NCBI RefSeq assembly: GCF_004122035.1
Contig: NZ_SAXA01000004.1
Location: 186,001-250,000 of the forward strand
DNA length: 64,000 nt
DNA from: Ancylomarina salipaludis
Lineage (GTDB): Bacteria > Bacteroidota > Bacteroidia > Bacteroidales > Marinifilaceae
Direction: 5' to 3'
The notes under the pieces are model-generated. The model had not been told where the DNA came from. It did no database searches and saw nothing but the letters and a program-made list of their open reading frames with translations. A program made the position numbers and the translations under genes. This document shows positions 8,107-17,950 of this stretch, in pieces (the first letter of the stretch is position 1; every line of letters begins with the position of its first letter).

Positions 8107-8136
8107 CAAAGATAAACCTATCGTATTTAATACAAA
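8107..8136 (-). promoter_or_regulatory. Promoter of the phosphofructokinase gene
   Basis: Minus strand: TTTG (8136-8133), 18-nt spacer, TATCTTTG (8114-8107). Start expected near 8100. Confidence 0.7.
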
Positions 8137-8235
8137 ACATTATTTGTACATATCAAGCTAAAGTGTTAATTTCCTTTAATATAAAAATATGCGGGGTTAA
8201 TCTATGATGTTATAAATTCTTTATATATATAGATA

Positions 8236-8267
8236 GTTGGATATGTGTTGAATTTTATATAGTTTTG
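8236..8267 (+). promoter_or_regulatory. Promoter of the RND efflux operon
   Basis: GTTG (8236-8239), 20-nt spacer and TAGTTTTG (8260-8267). Start expected near 8274, about 25 nt before ATG 8299. Confidence 0.6.
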
Positions 8268-8298
8268 AGCCATCAAAGAATCTAAAATCAGAATATAT

Positions 8299-9630
8299 AT
8301 GCAAAAGTTATCCTATCGATTGATAATCATTTTTGTTTTTTTTAATGCTTTTTACGGAGCAGCACAGACTAACGAGCTAGCTATTAGCCTTAAGGAGGCT
8401 TTGGTAAAAGCAGAACAAAATAATAAAGAGATTAAAAAATCAAAAGCCCGTATTGATATTGCTAAAGCAAATTATCAACAATCACATTCCCTGTTTCTTC
8501 CGGGAATTAATCTTTCGCACACAGCTATCAGAACGAATGATCCCTTAGCTAGCTTTGGTTTCAAGCTTAAACAAGAGGTGGTGACAAGTGCTGATTTTAA
8601 CCCGGTCTTACTAAATGATCCAGGTTCAATGGAAAATTTCCAAACACAGGTTAAGGTTGAACAACCTTTATTAAATTTTGACGGGATTCATGAGCGTAAG
8701 GCTGCTAAATTTGGTTTTGAAGCAGTGAGTTTGCAAGCCGATAGAACCAGCGAGTATATCAAATTCGAAGTCAAGAAAGCCTACAAGCAATTGCAAGTTG
8801 CACAAGAGGCTGTAAAAGTTTTTGAAAAGGCTAAAGCGAGTGCTGATGCCAACTTAAAACAGAGTTTGGATTTTTTATCTGAGGACTTGCTGATGGAGGC
8901 AGATGTTTTATCTGCAAAAGTTCGTGCATTAGAGGTCGAAAATCAATTGAATCAAACTAAAAACCAACGCAAGGGAGCGGCAGATTATTTAGCTTTTCTA
9001 CTCGGATTTGAATCTGCAGAGATTTTAGTAGCGGTTGATGCCTTTCAGGAACCTCTTTCGGGATCAACGATTCAGGATGAGAAAAACAACGAAGATCGAT
9101 CAGACATTCTAGCCTATAAAAAGGGTGTAATGGCAAAAGAGCAGATGTTAAAATCAGCTCGTAATAAGTTCCTGCCACGTATTAATGCTTTTGGAGCTTA
9201 TGAATGGAATGATAAGGAGTTCTTAGGGACTAAAGCTAATAATTATATGCTTGGAGCTTCTCTATCTTGGGATTTATTTAAAGGATACCAGAATGTTGGA
9301 AAGATAAAAAAAGCCAAAGCTGAACTTCAACTTCAGGAGCTTGATTTTCAGGATTACCTCGAGAAAAATAATTTGAAGTTGAAAGAAGCTAAACGTTCTT
9401 TAGTTCTGAGTATTCAAAAAATTGAAACAGGACGATTAGCAAAAGAGCAAGCTGAAGAAGCTATGAGAATCCGAACCAATCGTTTTAAACAAGGTTTGGA
9501 AAAAACGACTGATTTAATTCAGTCAGAGAGCATGTCTGCGCTTAAGAACTTAGAATATCTAAATGCAATTTTCACCTACTATACTGCGAAGTTTTATTTA
9601 GAATTTCTATTGGAGAAAGAATTAAACTAA
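8299..9630 (+). CDS. TolC-family outer-membrane efflux protein
   Basis: A 443-aa precursor with a cleavable signal peptide (residues 1-22, ending YGAAQ). Two homologous halves of long amphipathic helices follow, the TolC plan: SLKEALVKAEQNNKEIKKSKARI at the start of the first half and a second copy starting near residue 265. TolC-like trimers form the exit duct through the outer membrane. It is the first gene of the operon; the adaptor and RND pump follow 39 bp and 1.2 kb downstream. Substrate cannot be read from sequence. Confidence 0.9.
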   Translation: MQKLSYRLIIIFVFFNAFYGAAQTNELAISLKEALVKAEQNNKEIKKSKARIDIAKANYQQSHSLFLPGINLSHTAIRTNDPLASFGFKLKQEVVTSADFNPVLLNDPGSMENFQTQVKVEQPLLNFDGIHERKAAKFGFEAVSLQADRTSEYIKFEVKKAYKQLQVAQEAVKVFEKAKASADANLKQSLDFLSEDLLMEADVLSAKVRALEVENQLNQTKNQRKGAADYLAFLLGFESAEILVAVDAFQEPLSGSTIQDEKNNEDRSDILAYKKGVMAKEQMLKSARNKFLPRINAFGAYEWNDKEFLGTKANNYMLGASLSWDLFKGYQNVGKIKKAKAELQLQELDFQDYLEKNNLKLKEAKRSLVLSIQKIETGRLAKEQAEEAMRIRTNRFKQGLEKTTDLIQSESMSALKNLEYLNAIFTYYTAKFYLEFLLEKELN

Positions 9631-9669
9631 AATCAAAATCATCAACAAGAACTATTCAAAAAAGAAGAT

Positions 9670-10755
9670 ATGAACACACGATATTATTTAAGCGTTATAA
9701 TTGCTTTAGGATTTTTGGTTTCATGTAGCAGTGAGCCGGTTAAAAAGAAAACCGAAGGATTTGACCTGACAGTTGAAGTTGCAAAAGCAAAAACCATAAA
9801 ACAACCCGAACTCTTAAGCTTTACAGGTAGGCTTGAGGCAGCGACTTATTCAAGGTTGAGTACCCGAATAATGGGGCAAGTCGAGAAAGTATATGTCAAA
9901 TTAGGAGAGCAGGTTAAACAAGGTCAACTCCTCTTGCAGATTCGAAATACAGATATACTTGCAAAAAAGAAGCAAGCAGAAGCAAATGTTCGTGTTGCAG
10001 AAACGCTTTTGGCAGATGCCGAAAAGAATTTAGAACGCTATCAATCTTTATTCGATAAAAAATCGGCATCAAAGAAAGAGTTGGAAGGGATGCAGATCCA
10101 AAAACAGGTAGCTGAGTCGAAATTACAAGCTACAAAGGGAATGCTTGTTGAAATTGAGGAAACCTTGAAATATGCCAACGTCAGAGCGCCATATAATGGA
10201 CGGGTAACCAAGCATTTTGTTAAGGCTGGTGATTTGGCTTCACCAGGGATGCCCTTAATTTCAATTGAGAAAAAAGGAGAATATGAAGTGGTTGCTCAGG
10301 TACCTGAATCCGAAATTTCGCAGTTACAGGTTGGTGACTATGTTGAAGTTGAACTCTCAGCTCAGGATAATCGTCGCATACAGGCACGCGTGTCTGAAAT
10401 TAATCCATCAGCACTCGATTCCGGTAATCAGTACGAAATGAAGTTGCAGCTTGATGATTTGAAAGACACAAAATTTAAATTGTATTCGGGAATGTTTGCT
10501 AAGGTTCTTATTTGTATGGGTGAAAAAGATCGCATTCTTATTCCAAAATCAGTACTGATAGAGAGAGGGCAACTTGTTGGTGTTTATACCTTAAGTCAGA
10601 GTGGAACCGCTCTTTTACGTTGGATTCGTGTTGGAAAGACTTATGGCAGCTCAATTGAAGTGCTTTCAGGTTTAAGTTCCGGTGAGCAATATGTTGTGTC
10701 TTATGAGGGTAAGATATGGGATGGAGCTAAACTTAAGGTGAACAATACAAAATAA
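9670..10755 (+). CDS. RND efflux periplasmic adaptor lipoprotein
   Basis: A 361-aa membrane fusion protein with a lipoprotein signal (lipobox LVSC, Cys near residue 19). The biotinyl/lipoyl-like segments are split around a helical hairpin: VEKVYVKLGEQVKQGQLLLQI near residues 75-95, a coiled coil to about 160, then VRAPYNGRVTKHFVKAGDLA. A beta-barrel and membrane-proximal domain complete it. It links the RND pump to the TolC-like exit duct. The order outer-membrane protein, adaptor, pump is typical of Bacteroidetes RND operons. Confidence 0.92.
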   Translation: MNTRYYLSVIIALGFLVSCSSEPVKKKTEGFDLTVEVAKAKTIKQPELLSFTGRLEAATYSRLSTRIMGQVEKVYVKLGEQVKQGQLLLQIRNTDILAKKKQAEANVRVAETLLADAEKNLERYQSLFDKKSASKKELEGMQIQKQVAESKLQATKGMLVEIEETLKYANVRAPYNGRVTKHFVKAGDLASPGMPLISIEKKGEYEVVAQVPESEISQLQVGDYVEVELSAQDNRRIQARVSEINPSALDSGNQYEMKLQLDDLKDTKFKLYSGMFAKVLICMGEKDRILIPKSVLIERGQLVGVYTLSQSGTALLRWIRVGKTYGSSIEVLSGLSSGEQYVVSYEGKIWDGAKLKVNNTK

Positions 10756-10791
10756 GGTTTTTCAAAATTCAGGACTAATTTTCTATAATAT

Positions 10792-10884
10792 ATGAAACGA
10801 GCCATAAGTAAAGCTTTCTACAGACTGAAAGAAGATTATTTGGCGACTTCCATATTGCAAGAATATGAAATAAAAAACATATGA
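10792..10884 (+). CDS. Small ORF (30 aa) coupled to the RND pump gene
   Basis: ATG 10792 opens a 30-codon frame starting MKRAISKAFYRLKEDYL and ending IKNI. Its TGA overlaps the ATG of the pump gene in an ATGA arrangement (10881-10884). The peptide is basic at the N-terminus and looks helical. The overlap suggests translational coupling, so it may be a coupling cistron or a small pump partner. I do not recognise it, and no paralogue is visible in the window. Confidence 0.45.
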   Translation: MKRAISKAFYRLKEDYLATSILQEYEIKNI

Positions 10885-13800
10885 AAACAGGATTTGCTGG
10901 CGGTATTGCCAAACTTTTTATAAAATCGAAGCTGACCCCACTACTGATGATTGCCTTTTTGGTGATTGGGGCTTACAGTTCGTATCTCACACCTCGGGAA
11001 GAGGAACCGCAGATTGATGTTCCTATAGCTGATATTTTTTTAGCTTACCCGGGAGCCACACCCATTGAGGTTGAATCAAGAATTGTAAAGCCACTTGAAA
11101 AAGTGGTTGCAAATATACCAGGCGTAGAATATGTTTATTCCACTTCTATGTCTGAACAAGCTATGTTGATTGTACAGTTTTACGTAGGCGAGGATGTTGA
11201 GCGTTCTCTTGTGAAGATGTACAATGAGATCATGAAACATATGGATGAGATGCCTAAAGGGGTTTCTTTTCCACTGATTAAAACACGTGCCATTGATGAT
11301 GTTCCGGTTTTAGGCTTAACGCTGTGGAGTGAGAAATATGACGATTTTCAATTGCGTCGAATGGCTCAGGAATTGAATAATGAAGTTGAAAAAGTTGGCG
11401 AAGTCTCATCTACAGCGATAAGGGGTGGCCGTTCGCGTCAGCTTCAGGTGATTTTGAACCGTGAATTGATGGCTAACTACCATATTGATATTTTGAGCAT
11501 TGCGCAAAAAATTCAGACTTCAAATCAACAAATGGGTTCGGGTTCTTTTAATAATAACGATAATCAATTTTTAGTTAAGACAGGGAATTTTATTGAGAAT
11601 GCCGAAGAGCTTTCAAACTTGGTTGTTGGTGTAAACAGTGGTAGTCCTGTGTACTTGAAACAAGTGGCTGAAGTTCTTGATGGACCGGAAATTCCTTCTC
11701 AGTATGTGAGTTTTGGTTATGGAAAAGTGAATGATAAGCATGCAGCTTTTAAAGGAGAATACCCTGCTGTGACACTTTCGGTAGCCAAACGTAGAGGGGC
11801 TGATGCAATGAAGATTGCAGATCAGATTTTAAATAAGTTGGAATTTTTGAAAAAAGATTTAATTCCTTCGGATGTACATGTGGAAGTAACTCGTAATTAT
11901 GGTGCAACGGCATCAGATAAGGTGGGAGAGTTACTCTTACACCTTTTAGGGGCTATTCTGGCGGTAACTTTTGTTGTGATGCTGGCCATGGGATGGCGAG
12001 GTGGATTGGTTGTATTTCTTTCGGTACCGATCACCTTTGCTTTAACCATGTTTAGTTATTATTTTCTGGATTATACTTTAAATAGAATTACCTTATTTGC
12101 TTTAGTTTTTGTAACGGGAATTGTGGTGGATGACTCCATTATTATTGCTGAGAATATGCACCGTCATTTCAAAATGAAGAAAAAGTCCTTTATGGAGGCG
12201 GCTCTTCTTTCTATCGACGAGGTTGGGAATCCGACTATTTTGGCAACATTTACCGTTATTGCGGCTGTTTTGCCCATGGTATTTGTTTCAGGTTTAATGG
12301 GGCCTTATATGAGTCCTATGCCTATTGGCGCATCCATTGCCATGATATTTTCCTTATTGGTTGCACTAACCATTACGCCTTATTTGGCTTATCGTTTGTT
12401 GAAAGGTGGTGAGGATGATAAAAAAGAGATTGAGAGTAAGTTTAAGTTGGAGGATGGTTTTATTTATAAAATTTATAATAAAACCATGCGTCCCATGTTG
12501 GAATCTCCAAAACTGCGCTGGTCGTTTATTATTTCAGTAACGGTTCTTTTACTGGCTTCAACCACCTTGGTTTATTTTAAGATGGTAGCGGTTAAAATGT
12601 TGCCTTTTGACAATAAAAATGAGTTTCAGGTGATTATTGATATGCCTGAGGGAACCACCCTTGAGCGTACGGCTATGGTGACGAAAGAGCTTGCTGCCTA
12701 TGTGGCACAACAAGAAAATGTTTTGGATTACCAGTGCTATGTAGGAACGGCAGCTCCAATGAATTTCAATGGTTTGGTTCGTCATTACGATTTGCGTAGA
12801 GGGGCTAATATGGCTGACATTCAGGTTAATTTAACACATAAGAAGGACAGAGATGAGCAGTCGCATGATATTGCAAAAGCCATGCGCCCGGGTTTACAAG
12901 CCATTGGTAAGAAATTTAATGCTAACGTAAAAGTCGTCGAAGTTCCACCCGGGCCACCGGTAATGTCAACATTAGTGGCTGAGGTTTACGGACCTAATGA
13001 TCAGGAACAAATTGCGATTGCTTCTCAATTGAAAACGCTATTTTCTAAAACACCCGATGTGGTCGATGTGGATTGGTTGATTGAAGATGATCAGAAAGAA
13101 TTTCAATTTGATGTGAATAAAGAAAAAGCCATGCTGGCTGGTGTGAATACACAGCAAGTTGTTCAGTCTATTGCCATGACTTTAAATGGTCAGGATGTTT
13201 CTCAATTTTATAAGGAAAAAGAACACGAACAAATTGGCATTAACCTGCGTTTGAAAGAAGAGGAGAGATCGAGTTTGAACGATTTGAAAAAAGTGAATAT
13301 TCTCACTCAAACAGGCGAAATGATTACCATTGGTGATATCGTTGATGTGAATGAGGTTACCAAAGAGAAGAGCATTTACCGCAAAAATCAAAAGCGTGTG
13401 GTTTATGTGACTGCTGATGTCGCTGGTAAGCTTGAAAGTCCTGTTTATGGTATTATGGGAATCTCAGAAAATCTGGGTGAGATTAAAGTTCCTCAAGGTT
13501 TTTCATTGACAGAGGAATATACACATCAACCCTTTTTTGAGGATGATTACAGCCTGAAATGGGATGGTGAGTGGCAAATAACCTATGAAGTGTTCCGAGA
13601 CTTGGGAACTGCTTTTGCTGTTGTCCTTTTGGTGATTTATATGCTTATTATTGGCTGGTTCCAGAACTTTAAAGTACCTTTTGTGATGATGGTAGCCATT
13701 CCTTTATCTTTGGTTGGTATTCTGATTGGTCACTGGTTGATGGGAGCTTTCTTTACGGCAACATCGATGATTGGGTTGATTGCTCTGGCAGGAATTATGG

Positions 13801-14075
13801 TTCGTAATTCCATCCTACTTATCGACTTTATTAATTTAAGGTTGGCTGAAGGGATTCCTTTGAAGGAAGCTGTGATTGAAGCGGGAGCGGTGCGAACAAC
13901 ACCTATTCTATTAACAGCAGGAACCGTTGTGATTGGAGCAGTTGTGATTTTATTCGATCCGATTTTCCAGGGATTGGCCATTTCACTTATGGGGGGAACT
14001 ATCGCATCAACATTTTTAACGCTCCTAATTGTTCCTTTGATTTATTATATCACTGAGAAGAAAAATTATAAATAG
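10881..14075 (+). CDS. RND-family efflux pump, inner-membrane permease
   Basis: A 1064-aa AcrB/CusA-type pump. It has the N-terminal membrane helix, a first periplasmic porter domain with YPGATPIEVE, a block of six membrane helices containing GIVVDDSIIIAEN (paired Asp for proton relay), a second porter domain, and the final helices with GLIALAGIMVRNSILLIDFIN. Length is normal for the family. It uses the proton gradient to export compounds through the adaptor and TolC-like partner encoded just upstream. The sequence does not clearly separate drug (HAE) from metal (HME) export; I see no Met-rich metal relay. A terminator follows at 14097. Confidence 0.93.
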   Translation: MKTGFAGGIAKLFIKSKLTPLLMIAFLVIGAYSSYLTPREEEPQIDVPIADIFLAYPGATPIEVESRIVKPLEKVVANIPGVEYVYSTSMSEQAMLIVQFYVGEDVERSLVKMYNEIMKHMDEMPKGVSFPLIKTRAIDDVPVLGLTLWSEKYDDFQLRRMAQELNNEVEKVGEVSSTAIRGGRSRQLQVILNRELMANYHIDILSIAQKIQTSNQQMGSGSFNNNDNQFLVKTGNFIENAEELSNLVVGVNSGSPVYLKQVAEVLDGPEIPSQYVSFGYGKVNDKHAAFKGEYPAVTLSVAKRRGADAMKIADQILNKLEFLKKDLIPSDVHVEVTRNYGATASDKVGELLLHLLGAILAVTFVVMLAMGWRGGLVVFLSVPITFALTMFSYYFLDYTLNRITLFALVFVTGIVVDDSIIIAENMHRHFKMKKKSFMEAALLSIDEVGNPTILATFTVIAAVLPMVFVSGLMGPYMSPMPIGASIAMIFSLLVALTITPYLAYRLLKGGEDDKKEIESKFKLEDGFIYKIYNKTMRPMLESPKLRWSFIISVTVLLLASTTLVYFKMVAVKMLPFDNKNEFQVIIDMPEGTTLERTAMVTKELAAYVAQQENVLDYQCYVGTAAPMNFNGLVRHYDLRRGANMADIQVNLTHKKDRDEQSHDIAKAMRPGLQAIGKKFNANVKVVEVPPGPPVMSTLVAEVYGPNDQEQIAIASQLKTLFSKTPDVVDVDWLIEDDQKEFQFDVNKEKAMLAGVNTQQVVQSIAMTLNGQDVSQFYKEKEHEQIGINLRLKEEERSSLNDLKKVNILTQTGEMITIGDIVDVNEVTKEKSIYRKNQKRVVYVTADVAGKLESPVYGIMGISENLGEIKVPQGFSLTEEYTHQPFFEDDYSLKWDGEWQITYEVFRDLGTAFAVVLLVIYMLIIGWFQNFKVPFVMMVAIPLSLVGILIGHWLMGAFFTATSMIGLIALAGIMVRNSILLIDFINLRLAEGIPLKEAVIEAGAVRTTPILLTAGTVVIGAVVILFDPIFQGLAISLMGGTIASTFLTLLIVPLIYYITEKKNYK

Positions 14076-14096
14076 TCTGATTTTATATGTAATCCA

Positions 14097-14131
14097 ACGC
14101 CCCAAACCTATTCTGGTTTGGGGCGTTTTTG
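14097..14131 (+). terminator. Terminator of the RND operon
   Basis: Perfect 12-bp stem ACGCCCCAAACC / GGTTTGGGGCGT with a 6-nt loop, then TTTTT. Confidence 0.95.
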
Positions 14132-14201
14132 TAATAAGTATTTAGAATATGCAATGAAAAATAAGATGTAATGCAATATATTGCCTTTTGGCATTGCATT
14201 A

Positions 14202-15584
14202 TTATTTATGAACCACCTTGATAAATTCTTCTACTTCAGGAATTCCTCCCTGATACAGCAGATATCCATTGTAGGGCTCTCTTTCAGTTATTTCATCGTT
14301 GATAGGGGTTAGCATTAATCTGTGTACTTCATCAAGATCGTCTGTCTGACCCAATGCCCACCCCAATTTGATGTAGGCCACTTCAGGCAGCATATTTCCT
14401 CCGGGAACGATGCCTCTTGCCATCATTTCACGCCCGGTTTCGTATACAAACATCTGAACATAGCCCCAAAGGGTTTGAAGGGTCATAAACATATACACAC
14501 CTTTTTTCTTAGCTCTTGCGATGGATGGATACAATTCTTTATTCACATGTCCCAGCCCAGTTCCTATAAAAACAATGCCTTTATAGCCACAATCAACCAA
14601 GGCATCCAAAACATCGGGTTTCATACCCGGATAATAATAAAGCATGGTTACCTTATCACTAAAATAAGGTTTGATTGTTACATTTCTATCCTTTCTTCTG
14701 GGCCTGTATTCTTTTTTGATGTAGTCTATCTTATGACGATTGACCATGGCCAGCGGGGTGTCTCCAATGGTTCGGAATGTTGATCGGTAGGAAGAGTGCA
14801 TCTTACGAACACGGGTTCCTTTATGCAACAAGCCGTATTCATCTGAAGTGGGGCCGAACATGCAGACCATCACCTCAGCAATATCCGAATTCCCGGCAGC
14901 ATACATGGCATGCATCAGGTTTAAAGCAGCATCGGAACTTGGCCGGTCGGATGAGCGTTGCGATCCTACAATCACAATAGGTACGGGTGAGTTCTGCACC
15001 ATAAAGGTTAGGGCGGCACCAGTGTGATGCATGGTATCGGTACCATGACCAATGACAATGCCATCAATTCCGTTTTCAATTTCTTTACCAATGGCTTTTG
15101 CCAATTGCAAATACTGTTTAGGCCCCATGTTTTCGCTAAATACGGCAAAGACTTTCTCTGTGGTTAAATTACAGATATCGGCCAACTCAGGGACAGCACC
15201 ATATAATTCACCGGGTGAGAATGCCGGAATAACGGCTCCGGTTCTGTAATCCAGACGCGAGGCTATAGTTCCTCCCGTACCGAAGAGTTTGACATTGGGT
15301 AACCCTTCCGTAGTAGGAAATTCCTTTTCCGGAATTTTATAGTTGGCTTTTTTATAGCCTGTTTCCTGCATATCGGTAATGGTCAGGATATCTACACCTA
15401 TATTATACCCGGTAATGATTTTTAAAACAATATGCTGATCGTCATCATTCTCTGATCGGGGTAAAATGGTGCCTTCAAAATCGCCACGGGTTGTGGTAAT
15501 TTTTGCCGTTCCCCAAACTCTGACATTATAGTTTTTTAGTACTTCGAGCGCACCGCCCTTATATCCTTGAAAAATATCTTCCAT
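14202..15584 (-). CDS. gatD: Glu-tRNA(Gln) amidotransferase subunit D (archaeal GatDE type)
   Basis: A 460-aa protein. The N-terminal 80 residues match the GatD-specific small barrel (TARGDFEGTILPRSE-like: TTRGDFEGTILPRSE). The rest is an L-asparaginase-type amidase: GTGGTIAS near 102-109 with the nucleophile Thr, GHGTDTMHHTG near 169-179, and VGSQRSSDRPSSD typical of GatD rather than metabolic asparaginases. It would release ammonia from glutamine for the partner GatE. Its ATG lies 9 nt after the gatE stop, so the two form an operon. GatDE is regarded as an archaeal enzyme, so its presence in this bacterial genome suggests transfer. Confidence 0.9.
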   Translation of the reverse strand: MEDIFQGYKGGALEVLKNYNVRVWGTAKITTTRGDFEGTILPRSENDDDQHIVLKIITGYNIGVDILTITDMQETGYKKANYKIPEKEFPTTEGLPNVKLFGTGGTIASRLDYRTGAVIPAFSPGELYGAVPELADICNLTTEKVFAVFSENMGPKQYLQLAKAIGKEIENGIDGIVIGHGTDTMHHTGAALTFMVQNSPVPIVIVGSQRSSDRPSSDAALNLMHAMYAAGNSDIAEVMVCMFGPTSDEYGLLHKGTRVRKMHSSYRSTFRTIGDTPLAMVNRHKIDYIKKEYRPRRKDRNVTIKPYFSDKVTMLYYYPGMKPDVLDALVDCGYKGIVFIGTGLGHVNKELYPSIARAKKKGVYMFMTLQTLWGYVQMFVYETGREMMARGIVPGGNMLPEVAYIKLGWALGQTDDLDEVHRLMLTPINDEITEREPYNGYLLYQGGIPEVEEFIKVVHK

Positions 15585-15593
15585 AATAGTCGA

Positions 15594-17564
15594 CTATTTA
15601 ATAGCTTTCTCAATTTTAGTTTTCAATTCACTTAATGCTAAATTACCTGTAGCCTGCTTGTGAAGCTGCCCCATAATCCAATTAACCACTTTGTCTTTAT
15701 GAATTTGAGAGTTGCTTTCTCTGTATTTTTCGTTCAGATAATTGACAGGAGCCAATAATTCTTCAAGACTTTTTTTCTTAAAATTGATAATGGTTAGAAT
15801 TGAAGAAAAATCCATATTGGGATGCTCAATTAGCACAGGAAGCATCAGCTTGGATATGGTATAATGCAGTTTGTTCTTTTGAATGTATTCGAACATTTTT
15901 ACAATTCGGTTGTATTTAAAGTCATCGTGCTTTTTGTATTTGCCTTCTACATATTTAAAGGTGTGCCCGAAGAAAGTGCCGACAAACTTGGCCGGGATTT
16001 TTAGTTTTTCGCTTTTCTCGATAACCGGAACCAAATTATTTTTGAGGATATAATGATCGGTATCGCTTGGTATACCCCAAGAGCGGAGTTGCTCATAGCG
16101 TTTGAATATCTCAACTGGCAGGTTTTTGTTGAGACTCTCGATATAATCATTGGGCAAGGGGATAGGAGCCGAATCGGTATCTGGATACATTCTGTCTGCT
16201 CCCGGCAAAACTCTTTCGAAGATTGTGGTACCATCCTTAAAGGATTTACGGGTTTCCTGGGGAATGATGTCGAATGCCATTAGGCATCTTTCCTCAATGG
16301 TTTCAAGCGCTGTAGGGATATCTTCTTTGGGTCCCCAGAAAATAATTTGTGCATCCTTATCGTTTGCGTTGAGAAGTTGCCCTATTTGATTAAAGTCTTC
16401 TTCATAACTCGAACCATCAATTTCTTCGGAATGGATCATATTTGGCTTTTCGATACAAGCAATGACTTTTAACCGATCGGTTATTTCATTAGCAAAACAT
16501 TGCCCTGGTTGAGTGAAGTGGGAGAGTATGCCCCGAAAACCTTCCAGATTGACAGCATAAACCTCTTTGTTGGAGAAATCAATAGAAGCCATCAGTTTAT
16601 TTTTAAGATTCAACTGATCTGGATCAATCTTGATACTTTTGATTTTCCAGGTTTCCTGATTTATCACCTGATGTTTAAGCAACTTTTGGATATGCAGTAA
16701 AGCCCATTGCCGGAAAGCTTCGTTGTGCGACAGTTCAGGTATCCATTTATTATGGGCAACCCCTTTTATTTCGATACGCGTACCGCCTTTGCAGCTTACA
16801 TTCACATCTTCGCGCCCTGCGCCCATTCCAGTCCTAACTTTTCCCGTACTGCGATTAAGGAATCGAATGTATTCAGCCGCCTCTCTTAATTCATCAGGTG
16901 TTTCACAATCGGGATAGGTTACGGTTTCAATCAATGGCATACCCAGGCGATCGGTTTTATACACCCGGCTGTGGCCAATGTCTGAAATTTCCCGGCAGGA
17001 ATCTTCTTCTATGCTCAATTGAATCAAACGAACCTTTTTGTTTTTGAGTTGAATATGACCTTCAACGCCAAGAATGGCGGTTCTTTGAAAACCTGCAGGA
17101 ATACTACCATCCAAATATTGTTTACGCGTGATGTGGACTTCTCCCACAATATTCAGATTGGAAAGCAAGGAGATTTCAAGAGCATATTCCAGAGCCTCCT
17201 TATTTATAATAAAAGGTGGGGTATCATCAATTTCGTAAGTACAGGCCGAATTGTTGTTCAGCCGATAGGTTATCTCTTTACGGGTTTTAAATTCCATCAG
17301 GGCCGTTCCGTCATATTCGCCAAGTTCGGAAAGCGTGGGACGCATGTGGCGGATAATTTCTGCATCAAAATCGTTGTGATTGTGCAGAATACCTGCCGGA
17401 CAATGACAGAAGAGTTTTTTTTCCGTTTTGAGTTGTTGATGTACTTCGAGGCCAGACATAAATCCGATTCTTTTGTAGTCCTTCTCTGTCGCCTCTTTTC
17501 TGGAGACATACCCAATCGTTTTGCGGGTATTCTGGTAGTTTTTTGCTGGGTTAAATTTAGGCAT
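15594..17564 (-). CDS. gatE: Glu-tRNA(Gln) amidotransferase subunit E (archaeal GatDE type)
   Basis: A 656-aa GatB/GatE-family kinase-transferase. The start reads YKRIGFMSGLEVHQQLKT. It has the catalytic cradle LIQLSIEEDSCREISD and the tail domain (GatB/YqeY-like) at the end. It is longer than GatB (about 480 aa) because of an inserted AspRS-like GAD domain near residues 300-430, the diagnostic difference between GatE and GatB. It would phosphorylate Glu on tRNA(Gln) and amidate it with ammonia from GatD. First gene of the gatE-gatD pair. It could act with a non-discriminating GluRS, or have a changed role if GlnRS is present. Confidence 0.9.
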   Translation of the reverse strand: MPKFNPAKNYQNTRKTIGYVSRKEATEKDYKRIGFMSGLEVHQQLKTEKKLFCHCPAGILHNHNDFDAEIIRHMRPTLSELGEYDGTALMEFKTRKEITYRLNNNSACTYEIDDTPPFIINKEALEYALEISLLSNLNIVGEVHITRKQYLDGSIPAGFQRTAILGVEGHIQLKNKKVRLIQLSIEEDSCREISDIGHSRVYKTDRLGMPLIETVTYPDCETPDELREAAEYIRFLNRSTGKVRTGMGAGREDVNVSCKGGTRIEIKGVAHNKWIPELSHNEAFRQWALLHIQKLLKHQVINQETWKIKSIKIDPDQLNLKNKLMASIDFSNKEVYAVNLEGFRGILSHFTQPGQCFANEITDRLKVIACIEKPNMIHSEEIDGSSYEEDFNQIGQLLNANDKDAQIIFWGPKEDIPTALETIEERCLMAFDIIPQETRKSFKDGTTIFERVLPGADRMYPDTDSAPIPLPNDYIESLNKNLPVEIFKRYEQLRSWGIPSDTDHYILKNNLVPVIEKSEKLKIPAKFVGTFFGHTFKYVEGKYKKHDDFKYNRIVKMFEYIQKNKLHYTISKLMLPVLIEHPNMDFSSILTIINFKKKSLEELLAPVNYLNEKYRESNSQIHKDKVVNWIMGQLHKQATGNLALSELKTKIEKAIK

Positions 17565-17950
17565 AGTGTTGTTTAATTTTGGATGTCATAAGGTAAATAA
17601 GATAATTAAGTTTAGCAAGAGGTGAAGGTAGAATGGGCTAAGACTTAATTGTTTATAAAGCTGTGGGTAGAAGAGTGAATTCGATGAATGAGAGGTGTTC
17701 TCTGTGCTCGTGGAATATTTGTAGTATTTAAAGAAGTATGTGGGAAGGTGTATTTTAAAATAAATATAAGTAAGGGAATTCAATTTAATCTTTATGAAAT
17801 TTTTAGACTCTAGCTGTAAAATTTAAATGATTCGTTAAAATGTTATTTAACCTTGAATTACTACTTTTGCGAGCAAATTTAAATTTTAAGTTAATTAGTT
17901 TATGTTTTGTATTGCTAATTATTAATAATCAGAGTAGAAGAATATATTGG
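17565..17950. other. Divergent intergenic region between gatE and the ankyrin gene
   Basis: About 386 nt, AT-rich, without a supported gene. A TAnnTTTG box (TACTTTTG, 17862-17869) faces the ankyrin gene, with only a weak -33 element. No convincing promoter box for gatE, no hairpin and no repeat was seen. Confidence 0.5.

Noticed and set aside
17586-17783. Small minus-strand ORF upstream of gatE
   Set aside because: AT-rich, low-complexity translation without promoter or homology features.
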